NCBI RefSeq assembly: GCF_009931115.1
Contig: NZ_CP047491.1
Span: 186,001-250,000 of the forward strand
From: Microbulbifer hydrolyticus
GTDB taxonomy: Bacteria; Pseudomonadota; Gammaproteobacteria; Pseudomonadales; Cellvibrionaceae
Reading direction: 5' to 3'
Length of the DNA stretch: 64,000 nt
Made by a program: the position numbers and the translations under genes. Under the pieces are notes generated by a model, which saw only the letters and a list, made by a program, of their open reading frames with translations, ran no database searches and was not told the DNA's origin. Shown one piece after another: positions 1-8,913 of the stretch (position 1 is the stretch's first letter; each line of letters begins with the position of its first letter).

Positions 1-2
1 AA

Positions 3-452
3 GAGCTACATATCGAGCTGGTACCTGACGGCGAGCGTGAGGAAATTCGGCAGATTTTTTCCAACAAGGGGTTCAGCGGCGAAATCCTGGACAATATTGT
101 CAGCACCGTCACCGCTAATCGGCGTTTATGGATAGAGACCATGCTGCAGGAAGAATACGGCTTGGGGGATATTCCCCCGAATCCCGTCGCATCCGCCTGG
201 TGGACCTTCAGTGCGTTTGTTTGTATCGGGATGGTTCCGCTGATTCCATTCCTTTTCCGTAGCCTGTCGATGCCGCGCCAGTTTGTATTCAGCACCCTGC
301 TGGCGGGGCTCATGTTTTTCCTGATCGGGCTCACAAAAGGCTGGGTGTTTGAAAGCTCCTTGCTGCGTGCCGGGATTCGAACCTTCGCGCTGGGGCTCTT
401 TGCTGCGGCAGTTGCCTTTATGGTTGGAAAATTACTGGGGACTTTTTTGTAA
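3..452 (+). CDS. VIT1/CCC1 family metal transporter, C-terminal part
   Basis: The reading frame is already open at the window edge, so the N-terminus is missing; 149 residues remain. Homologues move ferrous iron or manganese across a membrane. The visible part starts in the hydrophilic segment between membrane helices, contains the family pattern of an acidic, helical stretch followed by M-x-x-EEYGL (residues 47-54 of the fragment), and then three hydrophobic segments separated by short basic loops. The segment P-x-ASAWWTFSAF followed by PLIPFLF is typical of the VIT fold. The protein ends in a normal TAA. No partner gene is visible, and whether it exports or imports metal cannot be read from the fragment. 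Confidence 0.8.
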   Translation, partial: ELHIELVPDGEREEIRQIFSNKGFSGEILDNIVSTVTANRRLWIETMLQEEYGLGDIPPNPVASAWWTFSAFVCIGMVPLIPFLFRSLSMPRQFVFSTLLAGLMFFLIGLTKGWVFESSLLRAGIRTFALGLFAAAVAFMVGKLLGTFL

Positions 453-701
453 TCGCGCGGCCTTGTTTGTCTTCCCATTTGCGGGTGCGCAATCTCTCAT
501 GCACCTGATTCCAATCCATCAAAGGATTATCGTGACTCCCGCACCATTTCAGGGCGGGTCTACAACTTTGGTCTAATGGCCGTGGCCCCGGGCTGCACTA
601 TATTGAGCCAAGAAGTCTTTTATTGCCCTGCCCTGTGGTCCGCGTTGGGGCACTAATCGTTTATGCAATCCAACCATAAATTTAATAACCAGGTGGCTGC
701 G
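453..701. other. Intergenic region upstream of the esterase
   Basis: About 250 bases without a convincing gene. An ATG at 663 lies in frame with the esterase but has no ribosome binding site, while AGGTGG at 691-696 sits 5 bases before the ATG at 702. No clear promoter hexamers or terminator were recognised. Confidence 0.4.
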
Positions 702-2864
702 ATGAACGTTTCCCGAACGCCCGGCAAGGGCGTCCTCAACGGTATTCTCTTTTTTGTTTTCGGTCTTTTCGCCTCGCTTGCGTCAGCGGGCGGCTGGCAG
801 CAGAACCAGTCTATTGGCGGCTTCAGTTCCGTTCATGTCTACACGCCCGACTCGCTGTCGCCGATCGGCGATGGCAAAGCGCTGTTGATCGTATTGCACG
901 GCTGCGCGCAGCCACACAATAATTTCCTCACCGCAAATCTGGAAGTGGCGGCAGAACAGTACGGCATGGTGGTCGCACTGCCAGATGCGATGAACAAGGC
1001 CGGCTTCAGTTGCTGGTCTTACTGGCAAGGGACCAAGTCGCGTAGTGCCGGCGACTACAAAAACCTGATTGCGCTGGCCAATGCCATGAGCGGCGACGCC
1101 AGCCGCAATATCGACCCAGACCAGGTTTATATCGCCGGTCTTTCCTCCGGGGCATCCTTTGCCAACACCACCGCCTGCCTGGCGCCCGACGTGTTCGCGG
1201 GTATGGGCATCAGCGCTGGCCCCAGTATTGGCACCAGCTCCAATGGCGCACTGGGCCCGTGCGAGCAGGCGGATGTCACCGCGCGCTGCAACACCTACGC
1301 GGGCAGTTACAAAAGCGAATTCGCCACGCAGATTGCTTCGATCGCGCACGGCGATGCCGATACCACGGTAAACCTCTGCTACAACGAGCAGAATTCCGAT
1401 GGCATGGCCGGGGTTTACGGGGTCGAGAAGCTTTCGGGTACCACGAATATCAGCGAGTCCGGTGGCCGCACCGCAGAGGAAACCCTGTGGGAGAACGGGC
1501 GCGTATCCATGCTGTGGCTGAACAATGTCGACCATGCCTGGTCCGGCGGTGAAGGTGCGTCCGGCGGTTACATTTCCGCGAACGGCATCAACTACGCTTC
1601 CTACCTGGGCCAGTATTTCACTGCCAATAACCAGCGTGTAGACCGCAATAGCGGGCCTGAGATCGCCAATCTCGCGGCGAGTGAAAACAGCGGCACGCTG
1701 GTGGTCAGCGGCAATGCCAACGACGCCGAGGGCAGTGTGGCCAACGTCAGCATCACCATCAGCAACATCGATGGGGGCACACCGGTATTGGTGGAAACTC
1801 TGAACACACAGGCGGATCCCTCCGACGGTTTCTTCAGCGTAACCAGTGGCGCTCTTGCCGATGGCCTGTATGAAGTCAAAGCGATCGCTACCGACAATGA
1901 GGGTGCAGATGGCGATGCCGCCAGCGTGACCCGTCGCGTGGGGCCGGAGCCACCGGAAACTGCGCCGGTATTGAGCGACACTGCAGCCAGTGTCAGTGGC
2001 CAGTGTGCCACCGTGACCGGCACAGTGGTGGACAGCAACCAGAACCTGAACACCGTGATGGTCGCGTTTGCCAGCGGCGATGTCACCGCGAGTGTGACCG
2101 GAAACAGCTACTCGGCACAGGGCTGCAACCTGCCGGGTGGCGAAAACACGGCAACCGTCACCGCCAGCGATACGGCCGGGCTGTCGAGCCAGGACAGTGT
2201 GACCTTCACCGTGGACGCCGGCCAAACCGGTGATTACAACTTCCATATCAGCGCCGGGCATATTACCTGGGGTGTGGGCTACTCGGCCTGCTATCTCGCA
2301 TTCGGTACGTCTGCGTTCACCATGCGCGAGTACGAGGTTGGCGGTGATTGCCAGTGGGTGGCCGATGGTGACAGTAGCTGTGCCGGTCCGGTACAGGCCT
2401 GTTCCAGCGGTGGCGGCGAGCAGCCGACCGACAGCGACGGTGATGGTGTCGAAGATGCGCTCGACAATTGTCCGAACACAGCCAATGTGGGCCAGGCCGA
2501 TAACGACGGCGACGGCATCGGCAATGCCTGTGACAGTACCCCGGACGGCGAACCGGTAGATGCTGACAGCGATGGTGTGAATGACGACGTGGACAACTGT
2601 CCCGCGGTTGCCAACGCCGGCCAGGAAGACAACGACGGCGATGGTATTGGTAACGCCTGCGACAGTACGCCGGACGGCGATGTTGTCTGCACCGAGTACA
2701 CCGCCAGCAATTACAGTCATGTGCAGGCCGGCCGCGCGACCACCACCGGCGGATATGTATACGCGGCCGGCTCCGGTGACAATCTTGGCCTGTACAACAT
2801 CTTTGTGACGACGACGCTGGCAGAGACTTCCGCCGATTACTACGAGCTCGGCAGCTGTCCCTGA
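702..2864 (+). CDS. Secreted PHB-depolymerase-type esterase with thrombospondin type 3 repeats
   Basis: Predicted extracellular esterase of 720 residues. A signal peptide (about residues 1-28, ending ASLASAG) is followed by an alpha/beta hydrolase of the PHB depolymerase/feruloyl esterase type. The likely triad is Ser148 in G-L-S-S-G, Asp220 (or Asp218) in HGDADTT and His278 in VDHAWSGG. Next come an Ig/cadherin-like segment (about 320-410), a second beta domain with cysteines, two calcium-binding thrombospondin type 3 units of 43 residues (DSDGDGVEDALDNCP type), and a C-terminal domain starting CTEYTASNYSHV that I associate with such depolymerases. The start at 702 is chosen over 663 because of AGGTGG. 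It may attack polyhydroxyalkanoates or plant esters; the substrate is not decided by sequence. Confidence 0.85.
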   Translation: MNVSRTPGKGVLNGILFFVFGLFASLASAGGWQQNQSIGGFSSVHVYTPDSLSPIGDGKALLIVLHGCAQPHNNFLTANLEVAAEQYGMVVALPDAMNKAGFSCWSYWQGTKSRSAGDYKNLIALANAMSGDASRNIDPDQVYIAGLSSGASFANTTACLAPDVFAGMGISAGPSIGTSSNGALGPCEQADVTARCNTYAGSYKSEFATQIASIAHGDADTTVNLCYNEQNSDGMAGVYGVEKLSGTTNISESGGRTAEETLWENGRVSMLWLNNVDHAWSGGEGASGGYISANGINYASYLGQYFTANNQRVDRNSGPEIANLAASENSGTLVVSGNANDAEGSVANVSITISNIDGGTPVLVETLNTQADPSDGFFSVTSGALADGLYEVKAIATDNEGADGDAASVTRRVGPEPPETAPVLSDTAASVSGQCATVTGTVVDSNQNLNTVMVAFASGDVTASVTGNSYSAQGCNLPGGENTATVTASDTAGLSSQDSVTFTVDAGQTGDYNFHISAGHITWGVGYSACYLAFGTSAFTMREYEVGGDCQWVADGDSSCAGPVQACSSGGGEQPTDSDGDGVEDALDNCPNTANVGQADNDGDGIGNACDSTPDGEPVDADSDGVNDDVDNCPAVANAGQEDNDGDGIGNACDSTPDGDVVCTEYTASNYSHVQAGRATTTGGYVYAAGSGDNLGLYNIFVTTTLAETSADYYELGSCP
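2430..2687 (+). repeat. Two tandem 129-bp units coding thrombospondin type 3 repeats
   Basis: Two in-frame units with a 129-base period (43 codons) start at about 2430 and 2559. Each encodes D-x-D-x-DGV, then D-N-C-P, then DNDGDGIGNACDSTPDG. The second halves are nearly identical in DNA, indicating recent duplication or gene conversion. Aspartate spacing is that of calcium-binding type 3 repeats, which usually act as rigid linkers in secreted enzymes. Confidence 0.8.
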
Positions 2865-3216
2865 TTGCGAAGCAGCATGCTGAAACTGGTTTCCGCACGG
2901 GGCCGGTAAGCATCAGACACCGCTGATACGCGGGTAACAAGGTAGCGGGCCAAACGGCCCGCTATTTTTATATCTGGATGGATAGTTTCTTCGTCTACCT
3001 GCGCATACTCATGATCCCAGGGCGATGAGGAGAGTGGCGACGACTATTGTCTGTCATGTTAATCTTTTGTGTGTGCTGGATATTGCCGTGGGCGATGCCA
3101 TTTCCGAACTGCTGCACCGACTGCTCGGCAGCGGCCAACGCAAAGCCGGTGTTGCCTGATGGTTTCCCGTCAGCGGTAAGAATCCCGCCTGCACTGTGAA
3201 CAAAGGAATAATAAAA
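2865..3216. other. Intergenic region of about 350 bases
   Basis: Holds the esterase terminator at 2944-2970 and the leader of the next gene. An ATG at 3025 opens a 44-codon frame without database-like features; I do not call it. No strong promoter hexamers were recognised. Confidence 0.4.
2944..2970 (+). terminator. Rho-independent terminator of the esterase gene
   Basis: Perfect 8-bp stem AGCGGGCC/GGCCCGCT with loop AAAC, followed by ATTTTTA. It lies about 80 bases after the esterase stop codon. Confidence 0.8.
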
Positions 3217-3804
3217 ATGACAGATAATATTTACCAGGCTCCCGAGGCCGTTCTGGAGCGCGAAGAGGAAACGGTTGAGCAGGAATTTTACGTAGTATCC
3301 GGCACCAAATTCCTGGTGTTGATGATCGGCACCTTTGGATTGTACGAGGTCTACTGGTTTTACCGGCACTGGAAAAACTATAGCGTCTGCCACAATGAAA
3401 GTATGTGGCCAGTCATGCGCGCAATTTTCTCGGTGTTCTTTGCGCACTCCCTCAGCAGCAGAATCGACGCAAGCTTGAAGGCCGCCGACAAACAGTATCG
3501 ATGGTCGCCAAAATTACTGGCAACCGTCTTCGTGGTATTCACGGTGGTAGGGCAGATTGCTGATCGAATTTCCGGCTCGACGAGTGAGCTTTCCGCGGTA
3601 GATCTGGTGTCGTTGGGTGCATTCCCCGCTATCGTCTGGTGCCTTTACCGTATTCAGGTGGCCGCAAACATCGCTTGCGACGATCCGCAGGCGGACAGTA
3701 ATACCACGTTTACGCCGGCGAATTATGCCTGGCTGGCTCTGGGTGTGGCGATTTGGGGGTTGATCATTTTTGGCTTTTACGCCGCCTACTCCGGAGTGGT
3801 TTAG
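3217..3804 (+). CDS. Small integral membrane protein, DUF4234-like
   Basis: 195-residue protein of unknown function. The N-terminus MTDNIYQAPEAVLE is hydrophilic. About four to five hydrophobic segments follow. The first carries GTFGLYEVYWFYRHW, resembling the DUF4234 pattern in which a glycine and aromatic rich helix ends in YW-x-Y. Upstream in-frame GTG at 3196 is less likely, because AAAGGA at 3202-3207 is well placed for ATG 3217. The N-terminal motif recurs in the membrane protein encoded at 58768-59517. No operon partner is evident: the next gene is AT-rich and unlike it. Function unassigned. Confidence 0.7.
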   Translation: MTDNIYQAPEAVLEREEETVEQEFYVVSGTKFLVLMIGTFGLYEVYWFYRHWKNYSVCHNESMWPVMRAIFSVFFAHSLSSRIDASLKAADKQYRWSPKLLATVFVVFTVVGQIADRISGSTSELSAVDLVSLGAFPAIVWCLYRIQVAANIACDDPQADSNTTFTPANYAWLALGVAIWGLIIFGFYAAYSGVV

Positions 3805-3966
3805 GTATCGATAAACTTAGACTCAGAAGACAGTTAGTTAACCAGAAATAATGTCGTAGCTGCTGTCGATCGGGCGCACAATGGCTCTATCCCCTTGCTG
3901 GGCAGGCTGCTTATGTGAAGGCGACGTGGATTGCACAAAGATTTGTACAGGGGGATATCGCCTAGA

Positions 3967-4557
3967 GTGAAGCGAAAAATATCTTCGATAATATCGGTAA
4001 TTATTCTTTTTAGTGTTGCAGTAAGCGGCTGCACTTTTACTATTTACGAGAAATCCATTTCTTCAGTTTCAATGGATAGATTGGAGAGCGTCATTGGAGA
4101 GGATATGGATTTCCCATTGTTTTCTCACGTCGCTGGTGAAGATTTTATCGTTGTGTCCATAGTTTCAGATGCTGATCTGATTGCTCAGGATGAGCGTCAA
4201 AACCATGTTAGTGCATCTGCATATTTCTGCGATGAAGGTAGCGAAAAATCACAAGTTGGAGCCTCGGGCGTATACTGGAGCGGCCAGAGTGTATCTGGCT
4301 TGCATTCACTAAGACATCATAGTGAATCGAATGTTAAGGAAGACTTGCCAAAGGTCTATAAAATTGTAATTTTCTCGAAGTGGGATGCGGAGTTTGCCGC
4401 TGCGAAGGGGGCGAATAATGATTTTTATCCGGAGTTTGATTTCTACAGTTCCCCAAGAGATGTCTGCCTGAGAATTCAGTACGCCGATATGGTTCGTGTG
4501 GTTGAGTCGAATGAATTAACGATTACACGGGATAAAATAAGTAAGCTCCTTTTATGA
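3967..4557 (+). CDS. Hypothetical lipoprotein, AT-rich orphan
   Basis: 196 residues from the GTG at 3967; a TTG at 3931 gives a longer version without a useful leader. With the GTG start the N-terminus is basic (KRK), then a hydrophobic stretch and a lipobox-like V-S-G-C, so a membrane lipoprotein is likely. The rest has no domain I recognise. Codon use is clearly more AT-rich than the neighbouring genes (many AAA, ATT, GAT codons), and its stop overlaps the next start as ATGA, so the two are probably one transferred unit. Confidence 0.6.
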   Translation: MKRKISSIISVIILFSVAVSGCTFTIYEKSISSVSMDRLESVIGEDMDFPLFSHVAGEDFIVVSIVSDADLIAQDERQNHVSASAYFCDEGSEKSQVGASGVYWSGQSVSGLHSLRHHSESNVKEDLPKVYKIVIFSKWDAEFAAAKGANNDFYPEFDFYSSPRDVCLRIQYADMVRVVESNELTITRDKISKLLL

Positions 4558-4916
4558 ATAGCTATTATCGCGTGCTAATTTTTTCGATTACTGCTCTTCT
4601 AATCTTTTATTTTCGAGTCCTAGATTTTGCTTTTCAGAAAGATGAGCTTATTTGGGAGTTTTCATGGAAAAATGATAAAAGTCACCAAGTTGCTTTCCTT
4701 TTGAAGTTCGGAGCTTCACCGACTAATAAGATCAAGGGTTGGAATGCGATAGAAAATTCAATTTATAGTGACTCCGATAAAAATTTTTCTATTCTTTTGG
4801 ATGCGGTTGGTGAGCAGGTGCGAGGGAAGTATATAGTTTTGGGCTGTCGTGAAGGTGGAGAGCGCGTTCAGCGTATGTTAAGCGATGAATGCTCGAAGAG
4901 AAATAAAGTTGATTAA
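4554..4916 (+). CDS. Hypothetical membrane-anchored protein with ankyrin-like segment
   Basis: 120 residues, start overlapping the preceding lipoprotein gene by 4 bases, so translation is probably coupled. A hydrophobic N-terminal helix (about residues 5-22) suggests a signal anchor. The centre, FLLKFGASPTNKIKGWNAIE followed some residues later by ILLDAVGEQV, loosely resembles an ankyrin repeat, but only one unit can be seen. AT-rich like its partner. No function is proposed. Confidence 0.55.
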   Translation: MNSYYRVLIFSITALLIFYFRVLDFAFQKDELIWEFSWKNDKSHQVAFLLKFGASPTNKIKGWNAIENSIYSDSDKNFSILLDAVGEQVRGKYIVLGCREGGERVQRMLSDECSKRNKVD

Positions 4917-5222
4917 ACTAGCTAGAGTTTAGCAGAGCAAAAAGGTATCAATGGGGTCAGGGCAGCGATCGATGGCGATCGATGGGGGCAGAGTCATGGA
5001 TTTGTTCGTGTCCACAGGCTAGTTTTCCAGCATTGAGTTTCATGGAGGAGACCTATGGCCCGCTTACCCCGTCTTTAAGAAAATTGGTTTACGTTGCGAA
5101 GTGGCGGGCAAAAGAGGTGGCGCGTATCAGCCACGGATGCTGTGACATCAACGCTCACCGAGTGCTTCACAACAGGCACAAAAAACGGGCCATCGAGGCC
5201 CGTTTTTTTGTGCTTTGAAGAA
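4917..5222. other. Intergenic region with tandem 10-mers and possible repeat remnants
   Basis: No gene is supported. It has two tandem copies of GCGATCGATG at 4965-4984, flanked by ATGGGGTCAGGGCAG (from 4951) and ATGGGGGCAGAGTCAT (from 4982). These words recall flanks of REP-associated transposase elements, but no transposase is present. The typA terminator lies at its right end. Confidence 0.35.
5176..5213 (-). terminator. Terminator of typA (could work in both directions)
   Basis: GCACAAAAAACGGGCC pairs with GGCCCGTTTTTTTGTGC around loop ATCGA. It is 10 bases beyond the typA stop, with A and T tracts on either side, so it can end transcription from both strands. Confidence 0.85.
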
Positions 5223-7031
5223 TTACTTCTTCGCGCGCTTGCGCATATTTTCCTGCAGGATTTTTTTGCGAATCCGGATGCTTTCCGGAGTCACTTCCAC
5301 CAGCTCATCGTCTTCGATAAATTCCAGCGCCTGCTCCAGGGTGTGACGGATGGGCGGTGACAGGGTCAGCGCATCGTCGGTGCCGGAGGCGCGCACGTTG
5401 GTGAGCTGCTTGGCCTTGGTGGGGTTGACCACCAGGTCGTTGCCGCGGGAATGAATGCCGATCACCTGGCCTTCGTAAACCTCTTCACCGTGGCCCAGGA
5501 ACAGACGGCCGCGGTCCTGCAGTGCGAACAGGCCGTAGGCCAGGGTTTTGCCCTTGGTCATGGAGACCAGTACACCGTTGATACGCTTGGCCACATCGCC
5601 CTGCTTCACCGGACCGTAGTGGTCGAAGATGCTGGTCATGATGCCGGAGCCGCTGGTAATGGTCAGGAACTGGGAGCGGAAACCGATCATGCCGCGGGAC
5701 GGCACGATAAAGGTCAGGCGCACACGGCCCTTGCCGTCCGGTTCCATGTTGGTCAGGTCCGCTTTGCGCAGGCCCAGCTCTTCCATGATCGGACCCTGGT
5801 GCTGCTCTTCGACGTCGATCACTACCTGCTCGTAGGGCTCGTGGATCTCGCCGTCGACTTCTTTCTGCACCACTTCGGGGCGGGATACACCCAGCTCGAA
5901 GCCTTCGCGGCGCATGGATTCGATCAGTACCGACAGGTGCAGTTCACCGCGGCCGGATACCTTGAACTTGTCCGGAGAGTCGCCCTGCTCTACACGCAGC
6001 GCCACGTTGTGGATCAGCTCCTGGTCCAGGCGGTCCTTGATATTGCGCGAGGTGACGTACTTGCCCTCTTTACCAGCGAACGGAGAGTCGTTCACCTGGA
6101 ACGTCATGCTCACGGTGGGCTCGTCCACGCTCAGGGCCGGCAGTGCTTCCGGGTGGTCAGGGTCGCACAGGGTGTCGGAGATGTTCAGCTCGCCTACACC
6201 GGTGATGCACACGATGTCGCCGGCACTGGCCTGTTCCACTTCCACGCGCTCCAGTCCCAGGTAACCCATTACCTGCAGAATCTTGGCTTTGCGCTTGTTG
6301 CCATCGCGGTCGAGGATAACCACCTGCTGGTTGGGCTTGAGGGTGCCGCGCTTGATGCGGCCAACGCCGATTACGCCCACATAGCTGTTGTAGTCCAGTG
6401 CGGAAACCTGCATCTGGAAAGGACCGTCCATGTCGACCTTGGGCGGCTCAACCTTGTCGACGATCATCTGGAACAGCGGGGTCATGTCGTCGGCCATATC
6501 GGTTTCATCGAGACCGGCGAAGCCGTTCAGTGCCGAGGCGTAGATGACCGGGAAGTCCAGCTGCTCGTCGGTAGCGCCGAGGCTGTCGAACAGGTCGAAT
6601 ACCTGGTCCATTACCCAATCCGGGCGCGCACCCGGGCGGTCGATCTTGTTGATCACCACAATCGGGTTCAGGCCCTGTTCGAATGCCTTCTGGGTTACGA
6701 AGCGGGTCTGCGGCATGGGGCCATCCACCGCGTCGACCAGCAGCAGTACCGAGTCCACCATGGACAGCACTCGCTCTACCTCGCCACCGAAGTCGGCGTG
6801 CCCGGGGGTGTCCACAATATTGATTCGGTAGTCGTTCCAGCGGATGGCGGTGTTCTTGGCGAGGATGGTAATACCGCGCTCTTTCTCCTGGTCGTTGGAG
6901 TCCATCACCCGCTCGGAGTCGGCGCTGCGGCGGTCCAGGGTGCCTGACTGCTGAAGGAGCTTGTCTACCAGGGTGGTTTTACCGTGGTCAACGTGGGCGA
7001 TGATCGCAATATTGCGCAGATTGTTTATCAC
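5223..7031 (-). CDS. typA: Ribosome-associated translational GTPase TypA/BipA
   Basis: 602 residues, the usual full length. TypA is an EF-G-like GTPase that binds the 70S ribosome and supports ribosome assembly and stress or cold adaptation. GTPase motifs are intact: G1 [10 protein letters not shown] near residue 12, switch I with ERGITI, G3 [12 protein letters not shown], and G4 NKIDRP. Domains II, III and V follow, then the TypA-specific C-terminal domain ending in a basic tail ([14 protein letters not shown]). The gene is monocistronic, with its own terminator and a good -10 element upstream. Confidence 0.97.
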   Translation of the reverse strand: MINNLRNIAIIAHVDHGKTTLVDKLLQQSGTLDRRSADSERVMDSNDQEKERGITILAKNTAIRWNDYRINIVDTPGHADFGGEVERVLSMVDSVLLLVDAVDGPMPQTRFVTQKAFEQGLNPIVVINKIDRPGARPDWVMDQVFDLFDSLGATDEQLDFPVIYASALNGFAGLDETDMADDMTPLFQMIVDKVEPPKVDMDGPFQMQVSALDYNSYVGVIGVGRIKRGTLKPNQQVVILDRDGNKRKAKILQVMGYLGLERVEVEQASAGDIVCITGVGELNISDTLCDPDHPEALPALSVDEPTVSMTFQVNDSPFAGKEGKYVTSRNIKDRLDQELIHNVALRVEQGDSPDKFKVSGRGELHLSVLIESMRREGFELGVSRPEVVQKEVDGEIHEPYEQVVIDVEEQHQGPIMEELGLRKADLTNMEPDGKGRVRLTFIVPSRGMIGFRSQFLTITSGSGIMTSIFDHYGPVKQGDVAKRINGVLVSMTKGKTLAYGLFALQDRGRLFLGHGEEVYEGQVIGIHSRGNDLVVNPTKAKQLTNVRASGTDDALTLSPPIRHTLEQALEFIEDDELVEVTPESIRIRKKILQENMRKRAKK

Positions 7032-7144
7032 AAGGGGCCTCTAGGGGGTAAAGCGCGAAAACGTGCAAAACGTGCAGGTCGCAGAAATTCAATGCGGGCG
7101 GGGGCTGCGGGGTTGATGCAGCGGCTATCCGGCCGAGGGCGGCG

Positions 7145-7150
7145 ATTATA
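7145..7150 (-). promoter_or_regulatory. Possible -10 element of typA
   Basis: TATAAT on the minus strand about 115 bases before the typA start. No good -35 is found at 17 bases, so a weak or activated promoter is possible. Confidence 0.4.
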
Positions 7151-7342
7151 GAGGGGTGCCGTGACAATTGGGAGATATTTTGCACAAAAAACCGTCAATT
7201 CATCAGTTTTTTTGTGCTGGAACCCCGCTGGCACCGTGTCGGCAGGGGTAAACGTGGCCGACGGGCGTTGCGCGACAAGATTTCAGTCATCGGGGTTTTC
7301 GGGGAATCGTGTTCTGCGCTTCGCGTAAAAGCGTGTTTTGGC

Positions 7343-7356
7343 AACAAATTGTTACA
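7343..7356 (+). promoter_or_regulatory. RstA-box-like operator 1
   Basis: AACAAATTGTTACA. The same word, nearly unchanged, recurs at 8774, 15092 and 15247. Distance to the downstream start (122 bases) is close to that in the intact paralogue (126 bases), which suggests that the promoter was duplicated with the gene. Confidence 0.6.
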
Positions 7357-7478
7357 TTTGGGGGCGATCTGGCCAGAGGGTCACGAAGTACAGTCGGGCA
7401 TTAGTCAGCTCAGTCTGATGATGAGAATAACCGCAAGGCATAGCCAGATGTACGCCGGCCAATACAAGCAGTATTTAA

Positions 7479-8630
7479 ATGTGTAGCGCAGAAGTAACAG
7501 AGCAACCCCCGCAGGAAAAAGCCGCACAGCCAACGAAATCAACCGCCAACCATCAGAGCGAATCGACACTGGTCGAGATACACAAGTCGTACTCCGAAGG
7601 CCTCGCACAGTGGATGCAACAGCATCAGCTATCTCTTGCCTTTACCTGATACGATACCGGCCGCCTGTTCATGGTGGGCGCCGAAACCGGCGACAGGCTT
7701 TGCTTTGACGAACGCAGCGTGCGGCGGGTCAGCGCGGTCGCGGGCAACCGCAAGCGTCTTTATCTGGGTGGGCATTACCAGCTGTGCCGTTTTGAAAACG
7801 TGCTGCAGCCGGATCAGGTGGCGAATAAAATTTACGATGCCTGCTATGTCGCACGCAACGCCCAGTTCACCGGTGAATTGGGCATCCACGACCTGGGCGT
7901 CAAACAAGGCGGCAAGCTCGTATTCGTCAACACCGCCTACAACTGCCTGGCCGAACCCAGCGTGACCCACAGCTTCCGTGCGATCTGGAAGCCCGATTTT
8001 ATCAGCGCGCTTGTGCGGGAGGATCGCTGCCATCTGAGTGGGGTGGCGATGGTGAACGGCAGGCCCAAATACGTTACCGCGGCGAGCAAGTCCGACAGCG
8101 ATGGCGGCTGGCGCGAGCATCGCGACAACGGCGGTATCATCATCGATGTGGAAACCAATGAAATCGTATGCGAAGGGCTGTCCCTGCCGAATTCACCGCG
8201 TTGGCACAATGGCAGGCTTTGGGTGCTCAACAGCGGCACTGGCGATCTCGGCTATGTGGATTTCGAGTCCAGGCGCTTTGTTGCGCACACCTTTTGCCCG
8301 GGCTTTATGCGCGGTCTGGCAATCCATGGCGATTATGCGATTGTCGGCCTGTCACGCCCCCGCGATGGGCGCTTCGAAGGGCTGGCGCTGGACCAGAATC
8401 TGGCCGACAGGGACTGTGAAGTCTGGTGCGGAATCCAGTTTATCAACCTTGGCAATGGCAACGTCGAACACTGGATTCGTCTCGACGGTGCGGTCACCGA
8501 GCTGTTCGGCCTGACTGCGTTGCCGGGGGTGCGCTGTCCGATGGGGGTTAGCCAGCAGGGCAGCGCGAGCCGGGCCATGATTACTTTTGAAGACAAGTCT
8601 GGAGATGGTCCCCAACGGCAGTGCGAGTAA
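7479..8630 (+). pseudogene. TIGR03032/DUF4915-type gene interrupted by one in-frame TGA
   Basis: A single open frame runs from ATG 7479 to 8630 apart from a TGA at 7647-7649. Codons before the stop encode GLAQWMQQHQLSLAFT and codons after it YDTGRLFMVGAE. These align without gaps to GLSSWMHQNQLSIAFT-S-YQSGRVYMVGAE in the next gene, so the TGA replaces a serine codon (TCA to TGA needs one base). The remaining 320 codons align with the paralogue over their whole length and look well conserved, so the lesion is probably recent. An ATG at 7671 could restart translation, but no ribosome binding site precedes it and it would lack the first 64 residues. Sequencing error is another explanation. Confidence 0.8.
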
Positions 8631-8773
8631 ACAACCATCGGCCACACGTATGGTTAATCGAGGGCGGTAGCGAGCAAAATAGTTCTGACCGTGGGGCCAA
8701 TAGTAGGCCCGTCTCCCCTGGCGCGCTAACAGTGGAATAATGTACTGCGCGGCTTGGTTGCTCGAAAACTGGT

Positions 8774-8787
8774 CACAAATTGTTACA
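8774..8787 (+). promoter_or_regulatory. RstA-box-like operator 2
   Basis: CACAAATTGTTACA. It overlaps the expected -35 position of the -10 element TATACT at 8798-8803, the usual place for an OmpR-family activator that replaces the -35 contact. A further GTTACA is present at 8818-8823. Confidence 0.65.
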
Positions 8788-8797
8788 TTCGCAACCC

Positions 8798-8803
8798 TAT
8801 ACT
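8798..8803 (+). promoter_or_regulatory. -10 element of the TIGR03032 operon
   Basis: TATACT, 11 bases after the end of the operator word and about 110 bases before the start codon. No consensus -35 is present, consistent with an activator-dependent promoter. Confidence 0.55.
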
Positions 8804-8913
8804 GGGGCTCGCGGCACGTTACAGTGCTGGAGTGCCAGCTTTGCCTGGCCTACAGAATAACGATTTGGGCCGTTACCGGCCCTGCTCCAGCGCGAGAATA
8901 GGTGGTACTGACA

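Larger units (their letters stand above)
7032..7478. other. Divergent intergenic region between typA and the broken TIGR03032 gene
   Basis: About 450 bases. It holds the typA leader and promoter, and an RstA-box-like word at 7343-7356 that lies 122 bases before the ATG at 7479. Nothing else is recognised. Confidence 0.5.

Noticed and set aside
367-383. GTGCCGGGATTCGAACC, which looks like the T arm of a minus-strand tRNA
   Set aside because: It lies inside the VIT transporter frame (LRAGIRTFAL) and no matching acceptor, D or anticodon arms surround it.
3025-3159. 44-codon frame in the spacer before the DUF4234-like gene
   Set aside because: No ribosome binding site of normal spacing and no feature beyond an open frame.
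5451-6947. 498-codon plus-strand frame opposite typA
   Set aside because: Shadow of the typA gene; the minus-strand product is a clear full-length GTPase.
7647-7649. TGA read as selenocysteine
   Set aside because: The paralogue has serine here, not cysteine, and no SECIS-like hairpin was recognised just downstream.
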